Source of the DNA: Casuarina equisetifolia
Lineage: Eukaryota; Streptophyta; Magnoliopsida; Fagales; Casuarinaceae
Reading direction: 5' to 3'
DNA length: 64,000 nt
NCBI GenBank assembly: GCA_028551475.1
Contig: CM052357.1
Span: 24,408,451-24,472,450, forward strand
A program made the translations under genes and the position numbers. Positions 47,113 through 60,961 of the stretch are shown one piece after another. The stretch's first letter is position 1. Every line of letters starts with the position of its first letter. The notes under the pieces are model-generated. The model saw only the letters and a program-made list of their open reading frames with translations, was not told the DNA's origin and did no database searches.

Positions 47113-50100
47113 AATTTTCCCAGAAGTTCTGCAAATGCAAGAAAAAGTATCTTTGAGTAATCGGTCAGCTCAAGAACCAGATAACATAATTTTTTTTGCG
47201 TTGGAAATCCAATTTCGCCGTTGGATTTGCCTCTCGTGATTGGATTCGAGCGGTAATGTGTTACTAAGGTAAATCCAAGGCAAGGAATTCGAGCTTCTGG
47301 TTACTCCTCATCCCTTTCATGGAAAACACAAGGAAAGCTTTGCGTCCGAAAGTGTAGGAATGAGAAGGAAACCAGAGAGAAAATGGAGAAAGGACGAGAA
47401 AATTTGAAGCTACAGTATGGTTATTAAAAAGGTAAAGCTAAACGTACGTGTGTGTGAGTGTGTGTGTGTGTGTGTTTTTGGAGGGGGTGGGGAAGACGAG
47501 AGATAGAGACAGGAAGAAGAGACAGGAAGAGGGAGATTGTTTGGAACCACAAAACTAGTGAAGCCCAAGTTGTGAAAGACAAGAAAGAAACCCGAAAACC
47601 CAAAAACAAGAGGTGAGGAAAACCAAGTGATACCGTTTATGTAACGCCTGGAAACAAATCTAAGACAACGCAGAGGAAGAGTTTAGGGAGAAAGGCCACC
47701 TTCTACTGAATGGAAGGCTCTTGGGCGTGTCTTGTGGTGCAACGAGAAATGGCTTCATGCTTAAGTAGAAGAAAGGAAGGTTAAGAATGGAATTACATGC
47801 TGAATTGGCATTTGCTAAAAGAATATGTTAAATAAAAAGAGTTTCCAAAGTAGCAGTTTTCATATACGAATAATGTGGGCTGCTAATTAGACATGATAGT
47901 GGGGAATCTTGATAAAAGGCTAAATGGAATCCACCTGTGTATCCACGTCAATGTTCCGACACGCATAAACGCACAATGGGATAGTGAAATAGCATTGACA
48001 TTTTCTCATATCTCCATTCACAACTTTTACTTTTTTTCTTTTTCACTTTCTAAGAAATCTCTTCATTTCTAATTTAGACTTACAAAGACCCTTCAGGTTA
48101 TTAAGGTGAACAATTCCAAGCTAGTCCAGAATCTTCTTCTTCTTCTTCTTCTTGGTATCCTTGTGAAAGTTAATCGTAAGCCAAAACAACGGTAGTGGCT
48201 AGGCACAATAGCGTCTTGTTTAAGTTTTCTTAAGCTATAGTCGAGAATGGGAGAGCAATTGGGATATACTTGCACAAAGTCTATGGCACGAAAAAGGGGC
48301 AAATTGCACTTTATTCCTTCAAAACATTACCAAATTCGCACATATGCTGTCTTATTTTATATCACAAAAACAGCCTTTCTAACTCGATATTTTGGATTCA
48401 ACTTAAACTCTATCCAAGTCAGTTGTCAAATCAGAGAAAAAAGAAATAAACAACCGAAAACACATGACATAAAAGAATTACTCCATCATTTAGTTCATAC
48501 AAAATCCTAATTTCTTTATTTGTATTATTGGGAATATTATGTAATTTGGACATTTTCTTTTATGAGGGATTGATGAGAGTACCTCTTTTTCTCATCATCA
48601 GTAATATTCTTATTTTACATGCTTTTTGTTAACTATGTAGATTGTCCCACATTACCATGTCATCCACCAAAGGATTTGTACAAACTAAAAAAGTTTCCTT
48701 CTACTCTTTTTCTTTCTACTTAGAAATTGATTTAAACAAAGCATGCCAATTGGAACAGAAGTAGGAATTAGAGGCTAGTTGTAACAATTTGAAATTTGGT
48801 AGGATACCTAAATAATAATTGATTCCCCCAAAACTGACAAGTGTAATTTATCAGAAAAAGTTAATGATACTAACCATATGCTTGTGCTGACCTACTTGGG
48901 TTTCGATTCCTTTTTTCTAACAAGGGGGACTTCACAAAGCTAGTGGCAAACAAACTTCAGCTACTGAATGCCTAGTGTCAGTGGCATCGTCGAAGAGTAA
49001 ACAGGTTGATTTGGAAATATAAAGATCACTCAAATACGCAGAAACTAAAGAAATAGCATCCAATCAAAATGGGATAGAAGCCGTCAGAAGCTCGTACTTT
49101 TTCAATTCACTTGGTTAGGAAAGCGGAAATATGTTTGTAAATGCGTGAACACAACACACTAGCTAAAATGCAGCAGACTTTTACATGGCAGTGCCTATTC
49201 GTTTTCCACTTCAATATTAATCACTCCATAGTCTGGAAAGTGTAAAAGTTTTTGGATAACTGGCCCGTTTGTTCCCAGAGAAGAAAAACGTCTTGAGAGA
49301 TGCACAAGAAATGTATTTTAAACTTAAGCAGTCATGCCTGGAAGCTAACTTCTTTTTAAAATAAAGCTGTGCCTATGCGTGTGGGAGGAGGGCTGCGTGT
49401 CACACAAATGAGATAACAAAACTTCCAATTGAACTGAGACGAAAACATTGTGGGATTCTTGGTGACTGAAGTGCTTGGTTCATATTATTAAAGATCTGAG
49501 TTGTATCAAAAGGTTCTGTTCGGTGATTACTGATTGTTCCTTGTTTTGTGTTGCCTCGTTCATATTTGTATCGAACGGTGAAAGGTACTTCCATATACGA
49601 TGAAATTGAAAAACATAAAAAAAAAAAAAAAAAAAAATTAAAAAAGGAGGCTGCGAATGGTTTTGCAGACGTTGAATACTATATTGTCACAGTTCGGTGC
49701 AGTGCAGGCGCAAAGGCAGAATTTCTAAAATTGTAGAGACTTTTTGCAGTTTAAAATTTTATTTTATTTGTTTATGGAGAGGGGAACCCAAAAAAGTGAG
49801 ATTCTTTTCAATGCTCTGTTACGTTGCAGTAGTATTCGTCACGAAAGAAGTTGGACAACGTTTGCAACTTAAGTATAGCGTTTTGTCGCTTAAACTCCAA
49901 CAAAGAGAGTAAAGCCATCAATCTTTCTTGTCATAGCCACTATCTCGATTGACTAAATGCTTTAGTTGAAAAGTTGATCTTTGTTCCACTACCTGCATGA
50001 AAGTGACCCCCCATCCCATCAAGATCACTTTTTGGGTCACTTTCCAACACTTTTTTAATTTGTTAATTTTTAAATTGTCAAAAGCAATTCACATATTTAC

Positions 50101-50479
50101 ATATTTACATACTTAGTATTCTAATATGCTATACTTTATGTTAATGATTATTCTTTGAGTTAAGGGTACTAAAAGAGAAAAAGACTAATAAAAAGTTGTG
50201 TTAGTTTTATACATCAAAGATATCTTCAAGGTGTATGTTAACATTTGAAAAGACCTTTTATATAAATTATGCAGACATTTAATTAGAGGTTTTTATATAA
50301 TAATAAAGGTTTCTTATTATTCTAGAATGCACAGTTATTAAAGGATTTGTATTCCCAAAAATTTGTGTCCTCAAAGCATCTCACTTATAGATAGGTATAC
50401 TAATTCCAACTAGAGTTTGAAGATCAATTAATAAAGCCATCTTAATAAACAAGTATTGGAATGAGATTTGTAATCTAAC
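47113..50479. other. HMA 5' region and intergenic DNA
   Basis: The minus strand upstream of the HMA start has a pyrimidine-rich leader (about 47480-47540) and a (TG)n run at 47455-47475. These fit a 5' UTR exon before the presumed UTR intron ending at about 47130. Further right there are a (CTT)n run at 48127-48150 and a poly-A at 49617-49637. No gene is recognised. Confidence 0.4.
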
Positions 50480-51429
50480 TGTTAAATTTCACATGAAAAA
50501 AATAAAAACTTAAAGAGTAATTTATAAAAAAGTATTAGGTTTTTGTTTAAAACTCTGGGAATTAGGATCCAAGCAAGCACACCAACAAGAACACACATCA
50601 CATAATTTTATACGGAATGTAGATCAAGCACACACACACGTAAAAAGGACACCACATTTTAGAGTGGTTTGGTCAAAACTTGTCTACGTCCACTGTCACC
50701 ATTGTTGGCCCTTTCTCCTTTTCATTAGAAACAATTTGGAATACAAAACAAACTCATCAGGGAGCTAGCTGAATTACTATAGTAATTGTGCAGCACCAAC
50801 ATGTTGCTACTGTGTGAACTCACTCTCTTTACTCAATCTCACGACTCAACCTCGCTTTTATCTCTCCTATTCCTAACCATTTAATGACCTAAGAAGAGTC
50901 TTTACAATATTACCCTTCTTCACCTATTCTAATCCAAATATCCTTAAAGGTTAAGAAGGTCATTTCACCTTCACTAACTATTACAAATTCCTAACAAAAA
51001 TATATGTTCTTTTACTTAATACTTTAAGATTTTAAATTAGATATGATATTTTTTTATATAAAATTTAACATAATATCATAATTTAAATTTCCTTAACACT
51101 CTTATAAATTTAGATAAATCAAATCATATAGAAAGCGGTACCATGATATGGATGTCTAGACCTACATTGTGTGAGGGAGCATATTGTGATATAGATGTCT
51201 AGTCCCATATTGCTAAGAAGTCTATTGGAAGTACAAATTCAATCTTCTGCTTCCTTGCTTATGGGCAAAGATCCTTATGGAAAGTGTTGCATCAAGCTTA
51301 AGGCAAGGGAGTATGTTTAGTCCTACATGAAAAAAATAAAAACTTAAAGTGTAATTTATAAAAGAATGAATTTCTTCATTTAATGCCTTAGAATTTTAAA
51401 TTAGATATGAACTCTTTTTTGTAAAATCT
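50480..51429. repeat. Dispersed repeat pieces
   Basis: Two or more copies of a diverged AT-rich repeat (50480-50560, 51000-51080, 51190-51420) related to 30040-30540. The part at 50570-50760 contains 'gagtggtttggtcaaaact', a motif I associate with plant repeats but cannot name. Confidence 0.4.
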
Positions 51430-51720
51430 AATACTAATCAACAAGAAAACATAGAGATAAGAGTGCCATATAAAAGGTGTTGGTCTACAAAACGACAATT
51501 GATCTTAATTTTCTCAATGCACAAAGGAAACATATCATTACAAAACAATCAAATAGCACTCTCGTTGTCACATCAGATAATGGTGGCATTAGAATGAGTA
51601 ATGTTTGTATCTTTAAGAAGCTTGTGGAGCCAAACGAGTTCTTGAGCAGTATTTACAAGAATGCGATACTTAGCCTTAGTATTGAAACAAATGGTGTGAG
51701 TATTAAATAACTTTTACAAT
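51430..51720 (-). pseudogene. Copia RNase H fragment
   Basis: The minus-strand translation shows LAKYRILVNTAQELVWLHKL, then CDNESAI, then a CRFVDQHLLYG stretch. These are the AEYR, CDN and CHFVREK-x-x-G equivalents of copia RNase H. It is broken by stops. Confidence 0.7.
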
Positions 51721-51939
51721 CAAATTTTCCAAATGAATATTTTCTATTATTTATTTCAATATTTACTTTCAAAAATATAAAATATAAAAATACTAGCTTT
51801 TTTTTGTGAAAGAATAACTCAATTTAACTCCTTTTTAAAATAAGTTTTATAGAGGCCCTATTTGTAATATAGCAAGTTGTATTTATAACTTTGCTCCAAC
51901 AATATTTTGGCAAGTAATAGTCAAATAACATTGTTCCTG

Positions 51940-54900
51940 CTAGTTTTTGTTAAGAGAAACAACTAAAATACAACAAACAAGACGCAAACTAGATTTTGTA
52001 AAGAAAGTAATTGGATGATCCTTCTTAGAAAGAACCACACCAATTCCAACCCCCAAGGTGTCACATTCCAACATAAAATCTTGTTCAAAATCTAATAATG
52101 TTAGTATGTGTGTGCTGGTCATGGCTCTTTTTAACTCCTCAAATGCATTCTCTACAACTATATTCCAACAAAAACTATTCTTCGTCAACAATTAGTAAGC
52201 AGTGAAGCTATCTTCCTATAATTGACTATGAACCTCTAATAATACCTTGTCAACCCTAAGAAGCCCCTTAGGCTCTTATCATTTTTTGGTTTCTCCAACT
52301 CCATCATTTTTTTGTTTTTCTCCTATTCTACTTCAATATTGTTGAGAACATGACCTAAATACTTTATAAACTCTTGACTAAAGGCACACTAATTTTGTTT
52401 GACATATAATTGATGAACTCTTAGTGTCTCATATACCTTCTTCAAATGTATCAAATATGTCTTCCAATCTTTACTATAGACCAAGATATCATTGAAGAAC
52501 ACTAATGTAAACTCTTTTATGTACTCTTTGAAGCAAAATTCATTAAGGCCTAGAAAGATAATGATGCATTGCATAGTCTAAAGGGCATGACCAAGTACTC
52601 ATATTATCTTTGATGCATCTAGAAATCTATTTTATAAACCTCACCTGAGCACATCCTTATTTGGTGGTACCCCAACCTCAAATCTCACTTAGTGAAAAAC
52701 CTTACCTCATGCAACTTATCCATTAACTCTTTCATAATATGTATGAGAAATTTGTCCTTAACTGTCTATTTGTTAAACACCCTATAGTTCACACAAACAC
52801 CAAGATCCATCTTGTTTTCTAACTAGTAACATTAGTCAAGAATACGGGTTTCTACAAGATCTTATGACCTTTGCATCCAACAACTACTTGATTGTTTTCT
52901 CTAACTCATTTTTCTAATAATGGGGATATAAGTATGGCCTTAAATTAATAGTTTCACTCCATTCCTTTAAAGGCATGCAATGGTTAAACTTTCTTGAAGA
53001 TGGAAGGCTCACTAACACTTCAAAGATATCTCCACTTGTCAAAAACTTATGAAATCCTTCCTTTAGCTCATCCCCACTCTTGTGCTCCAAGGAGTATAAT
53101 TGACCCACCTAAGACATGATGTCGTTGATTGTGCTCCTTATGTATTCCTACACTTGATTAAGGTAAAAAAGGACTCCATTTTTAACTTTCCAAACTTCTT
53201 TACATAATTATCTTCCCCCCAATAAAAGGCTTTCTCTAACTCGTAACCTTTAAAACATAACCTTTTTCTCTCCTACCCTAAAGGATGGTTATAGCTTAGC
53301 ATTATCCATCTTTATTGGCCTCAAGGTCTTAAGCTGTTATGCTCCCAAAAAATCCAACCTCAATTTTGGTCCTTGAATAATCACTATCAAATCCTTACAC
53401 AGCCCTTTACTCTTTATTTAATCCTTATTTGTGATAGTTATCACTAACTCTTTATCTCCATTGGGTTTGATTCTTCATTTTTTTTTCACTAATTGGTTGT
53501 TTAAAAAGTTCTGAGAACTCCCCAAATCAATTAAAATACACAACTGATGTTCATTTCCCCTATAGTTCCCATTACTTGCATGATTTTTAAAGTTATTATC
53601 CCATCCATTGCTTTTAATGAGATCCCTAGTACTACATTAACCAACTTTTTCTCTTCTTCCTCCCTTTCTACCTCTACACTCTTCTCATCCTTCTCTATAT
53701 ACTTTACCACAATTACAAACAAATTTCCTTTAAATATATGACCCATAGTGTACCTTTCATTACAAATAAAGCATAGACCTTTTTTCTTTCTTTCGTATGT
53801 TTTTAAAAGTCAATCTTTTGGCTCCCCAAGCAAAATTTGTATTTTTTTTGTCTAACTAGTATTTTGATATACTATCTTATGAGGGCTTCATTTTGTTTCC
53901 TTCTCACCTTACTGGTAACTTCAAAAAGACAAGCCAACTTAATGGTTTGTGCTAAATCTTCTAAATTCCTAACATTTACCTCCCTTTTCAATTATTTTGT
54001 TAACCTAGATAGAAAACAAGTGTACTCTTGCTCTTCACTTACATAAGCCACCCTAAGCAACTATCTAATGAATCTAGCATGAAATTCATTTATTGTACTT
54101 TTTTAATGAATCTTAAACTATTCAAGGAAAGACCTATGAACACAAGACAGCCATACCTTACAAGTAACTCTCTAGTCAGTAAATCCAAGGAAACCTACAT
54201 TTCACCTTCCAAGTATCACGAAGCTATCTTAGCTTTATCTTTCTTAGCTTGAATCATGTTTGAATGAAAAAAAAAATGATTAGCTTATAAAACCCACAAT
54301 GTTGGATCCAATTCCCCATTGTAGAAAAGAAAGTTAAATCTCAAATTCTTGATTTTAGGTTACCAATCATTTTACCCATAACCCCCCCTTTTTTTATATT
54401 AACCACCCCAATCCCAATTCCACCTCCTATTTTGGTTGTAAGGAGGATCTTCCCAATATTTTTGTCACTAGAGATTGCCATTCAATGGCTCACCAAAATT
54501 CTAGCCTCCATTATTAGATTCCCATTAGTAGTTATGCCAGTGTGGTGGTGGGTCTTCAAGAGAACTTAGTCAAACACCCCACTCAAAATAATCCTAGTTC
54601 CACTTCCAATGTTGACCATACAAAAGGTCTTATAGAATCATTGGCCATTCCAATCATGGTAGTCTTGGTTCTAGTGACCATTCTGGCAATGTGGAGGATC
54701 TTCCTCATGTTGTTACCAATGAAAATTTCTACCTAGTGGCTACTAGAATCTTGAGTTTAACACTTGCTCTAGTCACTCGGTAGGTCCTATTGTTGTTGTT
54801 GCTAGTAACAATTTCTACCCAATGGGTCACCAAAGACCCAAGCCTTATTGTCCATCTCTTAGTGACTTTTTCTAGGTGATGGGTCACACTAGTTCTAATT

Positions 54901-54950
54901 TGTCTTCTTAAGTTCCCAATGGTGGTCATCGATCCCAACAAATTCATTTT
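51940..54950 (-). mobile_element. Decayed Ty3/gypsy gag-pol remnant
   Basis: Minus-strand order from right to left: a gag region near 54250-53850, a zinc-knuckle remnant CFICNERYTMGH just before 53746, a protease-like stretch (53746-53531), RT with the FFNDILVYS active-site equivalent of F-x-D-D-I-L-V-Y-S (one Asp lost, 52574-52389), then RNase H-like 'AFEELKRAMTSTHILTLLDF' with a 'DTLGVGIGVVL' equivalent (52191-51940). This RT-RH order and motif set is Ty3/gypsy. Many stops are present and no LTR pair was established. Confidence 0.75.
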
Positions 54951-55739
54951 GTAGCTCCTTCTTCACTTCTTCTTCTTTGTTGTTAAAGGTCTACAAGCCC
55001 CTAGAAACTTCTATCTAAGACCCATTTAAGCCCCTAACAATTTCTAGCTTCACCATATGCAAACATCTCCAAGATTTGCTGAAATTTTCAGTTAGTTTTA
55101 GCTTGGAATCTTTGCATCTTAGCATGGATCTTCATCATGCTCACCTCTATTATTTGCAATATTGAATCTATCTTTGGTACCAAATTATCACAAATAGGAT
55201 TTGTAATATTGAGATTTCAGTGTAAAAACTGCAATGGAATTACAATCTTCTTGTTTTTCTTCCTACCCATGGGGACAAGGAAAAGAAAACATAAACTACA
55301 TCTAAGGGACATAAGACCTTGACATTGATCTACACACCAGATAGAATCCAATCTTCAACCACAACAAAATTGTGTTCTAAAAACTCTTCCTACTTCTCTT
55401 AGAGACAAAATACCATAAAGATGAAGTTGCCCGTACAAGGACACAACACTGACCTAACTTCCCTTATAGCAACTAATTACAACAAAATTGCACCCAAAAT
55501 ACATTTTAGGGAAGCCTGCAACAATAATAAAACTAAAGGTCAAAGAAGATCCTTCAAGGTTCATATTGGTACCACCTCTCATTAGGACCAATCTTGCCAA
55601 CTCTTGCCCTTAAATACCTAACTTCAAGTAAAAGAAGAATTAAAAATCTTGGCTCAAGACCCCAAATGAGAAACCAATTGTCAAAAGGTTCCTCTTTGGC
55701 TATAATACCAACATACATATGTATATACATATATAACAA
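54951..55739. other. Possible 5' end of the gypsy remnant
   Basis: A TGGTACCAAA motif on the minus strand near 55176-55186 could be a primer site. No matching LTR pair was found, so this is only a suggestion. No gene is seen. Confidence 0.25.
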
Positions 55740-57284
55740 GGATAACTCTATTTTACATAGAGTTATTTTGATTATTTTAAGTAATGTTTAATATAGTTTT
55801 TATTAAATTATATTTATATTTAATTATATTTATGTATATTTTATTATTTTATGCAACACACTCAAAATAGAAGAAAAATGAGAAAAAAAAATAATAAATC
55901 ATTTATATACGAAGCATAGAAGGAAGGAGCAAAGTCAAAAGAGAGACCCACGTGAAGAAAGAGAAAAAAAGACAAAGGAACTGGGTGAATGGGTAAATTG
56001 TGAAAAAGAAGGAAACACATAGGACCTAGGCTATTATGTGAAAGAGAAAGATGTGACCAATGAGAAATGTGTTAAAAGTGAAGAAACGGCTTTTATTTAG
56101 GGGAGAATGAGGTGAACAAAATAAGGGAGAAGACCAGACAGAAAAGGAGGAGAGAAACCGAAAGAGAGAGGAGGTCGCGAGAAAGGGTGGTCGTGCGAAA
56201 GCCGACTGACCCAGGAAAGAGAAAATCCATCTAAGTGTGAGGCTAGCCGTGCGAACGCCAACCAGTCTCTTTTGTTTGGAGTTTATCAGTATAATCGGCT
56301 GAAAAGGGACCTTGGAACATGCGAACACCGTCTAGGTCCCATTTTTCCAATTTCTGACATACTTCCAGCAGCCCCAGTCATCCTTGAGTCAGATCTACAC
56401 AGTGTTGTGGCAGTTCATTTTTCATCCTGTTTTTCATACAGAACCTCTTCCTCCTCCTGATGTGCAGATTTGTGCAATCTATTTTGTGATTTGAAGATAT
56501 TTGGTGACAGCTTTAATGTTTTTAAATTTCATAATGTTTTGTTCACGTTTTTGCACTGATTTAGTTTATTTAAATATGTTGTTTTAGTTTAGTGTGTTAG
56601 AGCTACGATGGAACTTAATTATAATGTATGAATGTTATGACTATTTACATTTTGTGAGATATTTTATGAATGTGAAGTTGCATGGTACGGAGTTTAATGC
56701 TTTTAGGTAATTAGCTACCACCTAGATGACTTGATTTGCATGTTAGAGACCGACAGGAAATAACATACAGTTTCTTCTTGTAATATGTAACCATAGATTA
56801 ATATGGATAGACATATACCATGTTATTTGTGTGGCTTTTGGTGATAAGATGATTGAAAGATTTATTGTAAACCAGGAATATTCTTAGATCCTAATGCATT
56901 TGGTTTGTTTCAATTCACATATAAAGATATAGTGAATTAATGAACTAAATAGATTTACTATACCTAGACATAGGATAGTAAATAAATTAGGAAATTCCGT
57001 CACCACATAAGTAAAATTAATCTTGCTAGCATGGATGATTGACATTTATACCTAGTAATTAGGTGAAATTGGATGCTCTAACATCTTTTGTTTGTCAAGT
57101 TTAGATTAAATTTAGTTATTAAATTCACAATTTACCATTTTAGTTGGCTAGATAAATTCTAGGAGTTGTTCACCATTAGTAATTAATTAGTTAAGTAAAC
57201 ACCAATCTTCGTGGGACGATACTCATACTTATCATTATATTATTTGTTTGACATATTCACTTGCATATAGAATTTAACCAAACA
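55740..57284 (+). mobile_element. Solo-type LTR, TGATAAC family, copy D
   Basis: 1545 bp. It begins GGATAACTCTATTTTACATAGAG (first T changed to G) and ends ACCAAACA. The last ~700 bp are collinear with copies B and C ('gttagagctacgatgg', 'gatagacatatacc', 'gtgggacgatact'). The middle is diverged and longer, so it is a subfamily. The flanks (aacaa before, acaac after) are only suggestive of a duplication. Confidence 0.75.
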
Positions 57285-60200
57285 ACAACCTGGAAATTTG
57301 TTGTATTGCCACCTTTAACTACTTCACCTGCCACACCTTTTTAAAGGCTAACTAAAAAGTTCGTGGCTAGAAAGAATGGCTTTTTTAGCATTATATCCTA
57401 TATTGATAGTACGATATCATGCATCCATCGTAAAGTCTACATGTGAAAGAAATGTTCTAGAGCTATTTGTTCATAGTTTGATACTTTATCTTAAAGATTA
57501 TTCCAAACAAAGTATTGAAAATCTTTTGAAATTTTGAGATGATCTCTTGGAGCAGAAATCAAGCCATCAAATGCTGCCATTTTATGCTAAGTTTACACTC
57601 AGTTTTACATTGCATACTATGTGCATCTAGATTACGTTTTTTATTATAATTTGTGAACATCTAGACTACATTTCTAAGATGCATTTTATATGTATAAGCT
57701 TCGGTTGTGTTTTTGCGACAAGATTTGCGTTGGATATTTGTCATGCACTTCTTGCATCAAATCTGTGTTTAATTAATGCTTTTTATACGTGTTTGGACTA
57801 CATTTTTGGGCTGCACTTTATGCATTTGAGCTGCAGCTTTTGAGAAGAGTTTTATACGCTTGGTGGCTGCATTTCAATGCAAGCGTCCTTAAGTAGCTTC
57901 TTTCTAAGATGTCGTTTCTCTAAATGGAGCAAGAGCTATTTCTTAAACCATGAATTTGATGTGCATGGTTGTTGTGCTTTAATCTAAGCTTCTTGGGGAA
58001 GCATCCAAAGAAACTTTCGTTCCTCAAAGAAAAAGCTTAGCAAAAAATGGAGTATAGTTCTGGTTCCTTAGCTACATTGGGCAGGCACTTGGTGATTTCT
58101 TACCTCAACCATCGTAAATCAACAAGACAAAGAGATTAGGCAATCCCACCAATTAAAAGGAAAAAAGAATTCTATGGTATGAACTAAGAACTAAAGCATA
58201 TATCTTGTAAATGTAGTTTTATATTCTTAAGAAATTATTGTACAATTGTAAGAAAATCCTTATAGAACATTTATACAGTGATTATTTGTTGAATTGAAGT
58301 GTAAAATCACTTCAAATCAAAAGAGAGGAAAAGTTAGTGTTTTGTTAAAAACACTAAAGTAAGGAACATTCTTAAAATATATTAAAGTAAGGAATACTTA
58401 TCATACTTCATTCAACCAAAATGGATACACACCATGAACATTTTGAGAATATTATTTGAAAATGGTTATTTAAACATTCATCAAATTTTTGTCTTCTTTT
58501 TATACATTTTGGTCCATGAGTTGGCGTTGCATTTGGTAAGTGCTTTGGCGATTTGGCTAATTGCATGGTGGAATGAACAAAATGGTTTGTTCGGCTGATT
58601 TGCCGGTTGCATGAAGAATGAAATCAAAACAAAATAGTTTGTTCGGTTGATTTGCTGGTTGCTGAAGGATGAAATCAAAATGGTGAGTTTTGATGAATCC
58701 TGTACCAATATGGTGTATTTTCCGAAATGCAAATGAAGGCTGAAATTCAAGTTACCAAAATGGTGCATTTGGACTAGTTTCCAAGGGTCAAAAGTGTTCA
58801 ACCGAAACAGGCATTCTATAGAACCTCTGTGTGCTTTTTCCACCATTTTAGGGGGAAAATCATCCTTCATTGCATGTCACTTGATTTTCCATTGTTGGGC
58901 ATGGGAAGAGGCTACTAACGGTTGCTAAGCAATAAGAGGAAAGGCATCAAAGTTTTGACCGATTAAAAGAAAAGACAAATACAAAAAAGTTCATAACAAG
59001 AAATTTTGAGATTCTCAGTAGCTTAATTCAAACATGTGCTCCTCTGCCATAAGCAAAAATTGGAAGACACACTTTTCGAGCTTATGGAGGCTTGTAACAT
59101 GTTTGAGCTTATAAGGGCCCAAATTGGGGATGATATTAAAATAAAATTGTCAAGACTAGTCTTCTGATCTTGATCTTTGGCAAAGTTGTTGAGACATGCA
59201 ACTATAGGTATTAGAATCAACCCTACCTTACAAGTTCAAAGCACAAGAGGAAGGACCTATGGAAAACATTATCTAGGTTAGGTTAGAATGCAACCATCTA
59301 GAGTGTAAGTCACCATAGAGTGAGTTGCCAACAAAGCATGGTGGTTATGAGTTTATAAAGGCTTCAGTAGGTTTGGGTTGATAGAGGCTTAGGGGATGAT
59401 ATTTGAGTGAAATGTGCCAATACTAGCCTTTAAACCTAGATCTTTTAGCAAAGTAGCTAAGGCACATGACACTAGAGAGTTGTACTATACTACATTGTTT
59501 TGAACTCTTAGGCTAATTATAAACAAAAATTGTGCAAAGTAAAACTACGATCTCATCTAGGGTTTTTATGAAAATCTGAAAAATTCTACAATTGAGTGAA
59601 AAGGGTATTCATGTTGAAGGCACAGTCCTATTCAATTTTTCTAGTGAAAATCTGAAAGTGTAATAGGTGTGAAAATTCTCTTGTAATCTGATTTTGGATT
59701 GTTTGTTAATGAAACAAGCTACTTTAACCATTAGGGTTGAGGTGATAGTGGATTTTGGCCAAAGCACTCAAAGCGGTGCACCATTTTTGCCCTTAATCTT
59801 GTACGTAAATCAATTATTATTGTTATTGTTGTATGCTTGATTTACTTATGTAATTTACTCGACTGATATATGCTGCTACATATCCAATAGGTTTAAATAA
59901 AATTTGTAACTAGTGTTTCAAATTATACATGGTTCATTACTAATAGGACTTTGTAGTCAATCAATATAAATAAACATAAAATATTTTGTCCATTGATTGT
60001 TTACAATAACTTGTGCTAAACCAAAGTCTAATAAGATTCAAAATCATTTATTCAATTTAAACCCACTTTGCTAGGTATTTATTTACTGTCAAGGAACATC
60101 GTAAGTCATAGTTGGCACCCTCTCTGGGGTTGCAATGCTGTATGACTGTTACATTGGCTAATGCATGTTGATTTATGGTTTCTTCTTTACTAAAGATAGT

Positions 60201-60415
60201 TACCGCATGGCATTATGCAAGAACAATTCTTTATGGTTCCATAATGGATACGACTACCACGAGCTTACAAAATAGTTAATACTATAAATTTTAATTTAAG
60301 GGAAAATGACACTAATAATCCATTATAATAATATAAGTATTCAAGATCTTTTATGTATGCTAAGAAAGTACAGCAATAAGATAATGAATAGGAATTGCAA
60401 GAGGATGCATGGATG
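57285..60415. other. Non-coding region with several small direct repeats
   Basis: 57600-57860 holds irregular repeats of 'ctgcattttatgc' type. 58590-58680 holds two copies of a ~50 bp unit ('gtttgttcgg...gatttgc...ggttgc'). 59080-59215 and 59340-59480 form a diverged direct repeat ('ggggatgatatt', 'gatctttggcaaag'). The 129-codon frame at 58870-58481 crosses the 50 bp repeat and has no recognised motif. Confidence 0.4.
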
Positions 60416-60420
60416 GTAAG

Positions 60421-60956
60421 TATCAGAAATTGAAGGGCCCAACTAAAACACAGAACTGTGCAATAGTGGGTTGCTAGCGGGAGCTTATAAGGCCAAGCTC
60501 TCCTGTCGCCTTACCCAATGTGGGACTGAATATTTTAATCCTCCAACACTCCCCCGCAGTCTCACGTTGGGCGCGGTGAGGACACAGGGTCGACTCCGAT
60601 ACCATATTAGAAATTGAAGGGCCCAACTAAAACACAGAACTGTGCAATATTGGGTTGTCAGCGGAAGCTTATAAGGTCAGGCTCTCCTGTCGCCTTACCC
60701 AATGTGGGACTGGATATTTCAACACTTCAACACTCTCCCGCAGTCTCACGTTAGGTGCGGTGAGAGGTGGGACCAGTCTAGAGGGACCACACCAAGGTAG
60801 GCAGGACACAGGGCCGGCTCCGATACCATATTAGAAACTGAAGGGCCCATCTAAAACATAGAACTGTGCAATAGTGGGTTGTTAGCGGGAGCTTATAAGG
60901 TCAGGCTCTCCTGTCGCCTTACCCAATGTGGGACTGAATATTTTAATCCTCCAACA
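60421..60956 (-). mobile_element. TRIM retrotransposon with three LTRs
   Basis: Three 128 bp LTRs (60421-60548, 60605-60732, 60829-60956) are separated by two internal segments (60549-60604, 56 bp; 60733-60828, 96 bp). The whole is flanked by one perfect 5 bp duplication gtaag (60416-60420, 60957-60961). Each internal segment has the primer site TGGTATCGGAG on the minus strand beside the next LTR and a purine tract on its other side. The LTR is the same as the left terminal repeat of the TRIM at 6618. No coding capacity. Confidence 0.9.
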
Positions 60957-60961
60957 GTAAG

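Noticed and set aside
55137..55322. Small plus-strand protein with a hydrophobic stretch
   Set aside because: The region looks like the edge of the gypsy remnant. There is no start context, splice partner or motif.
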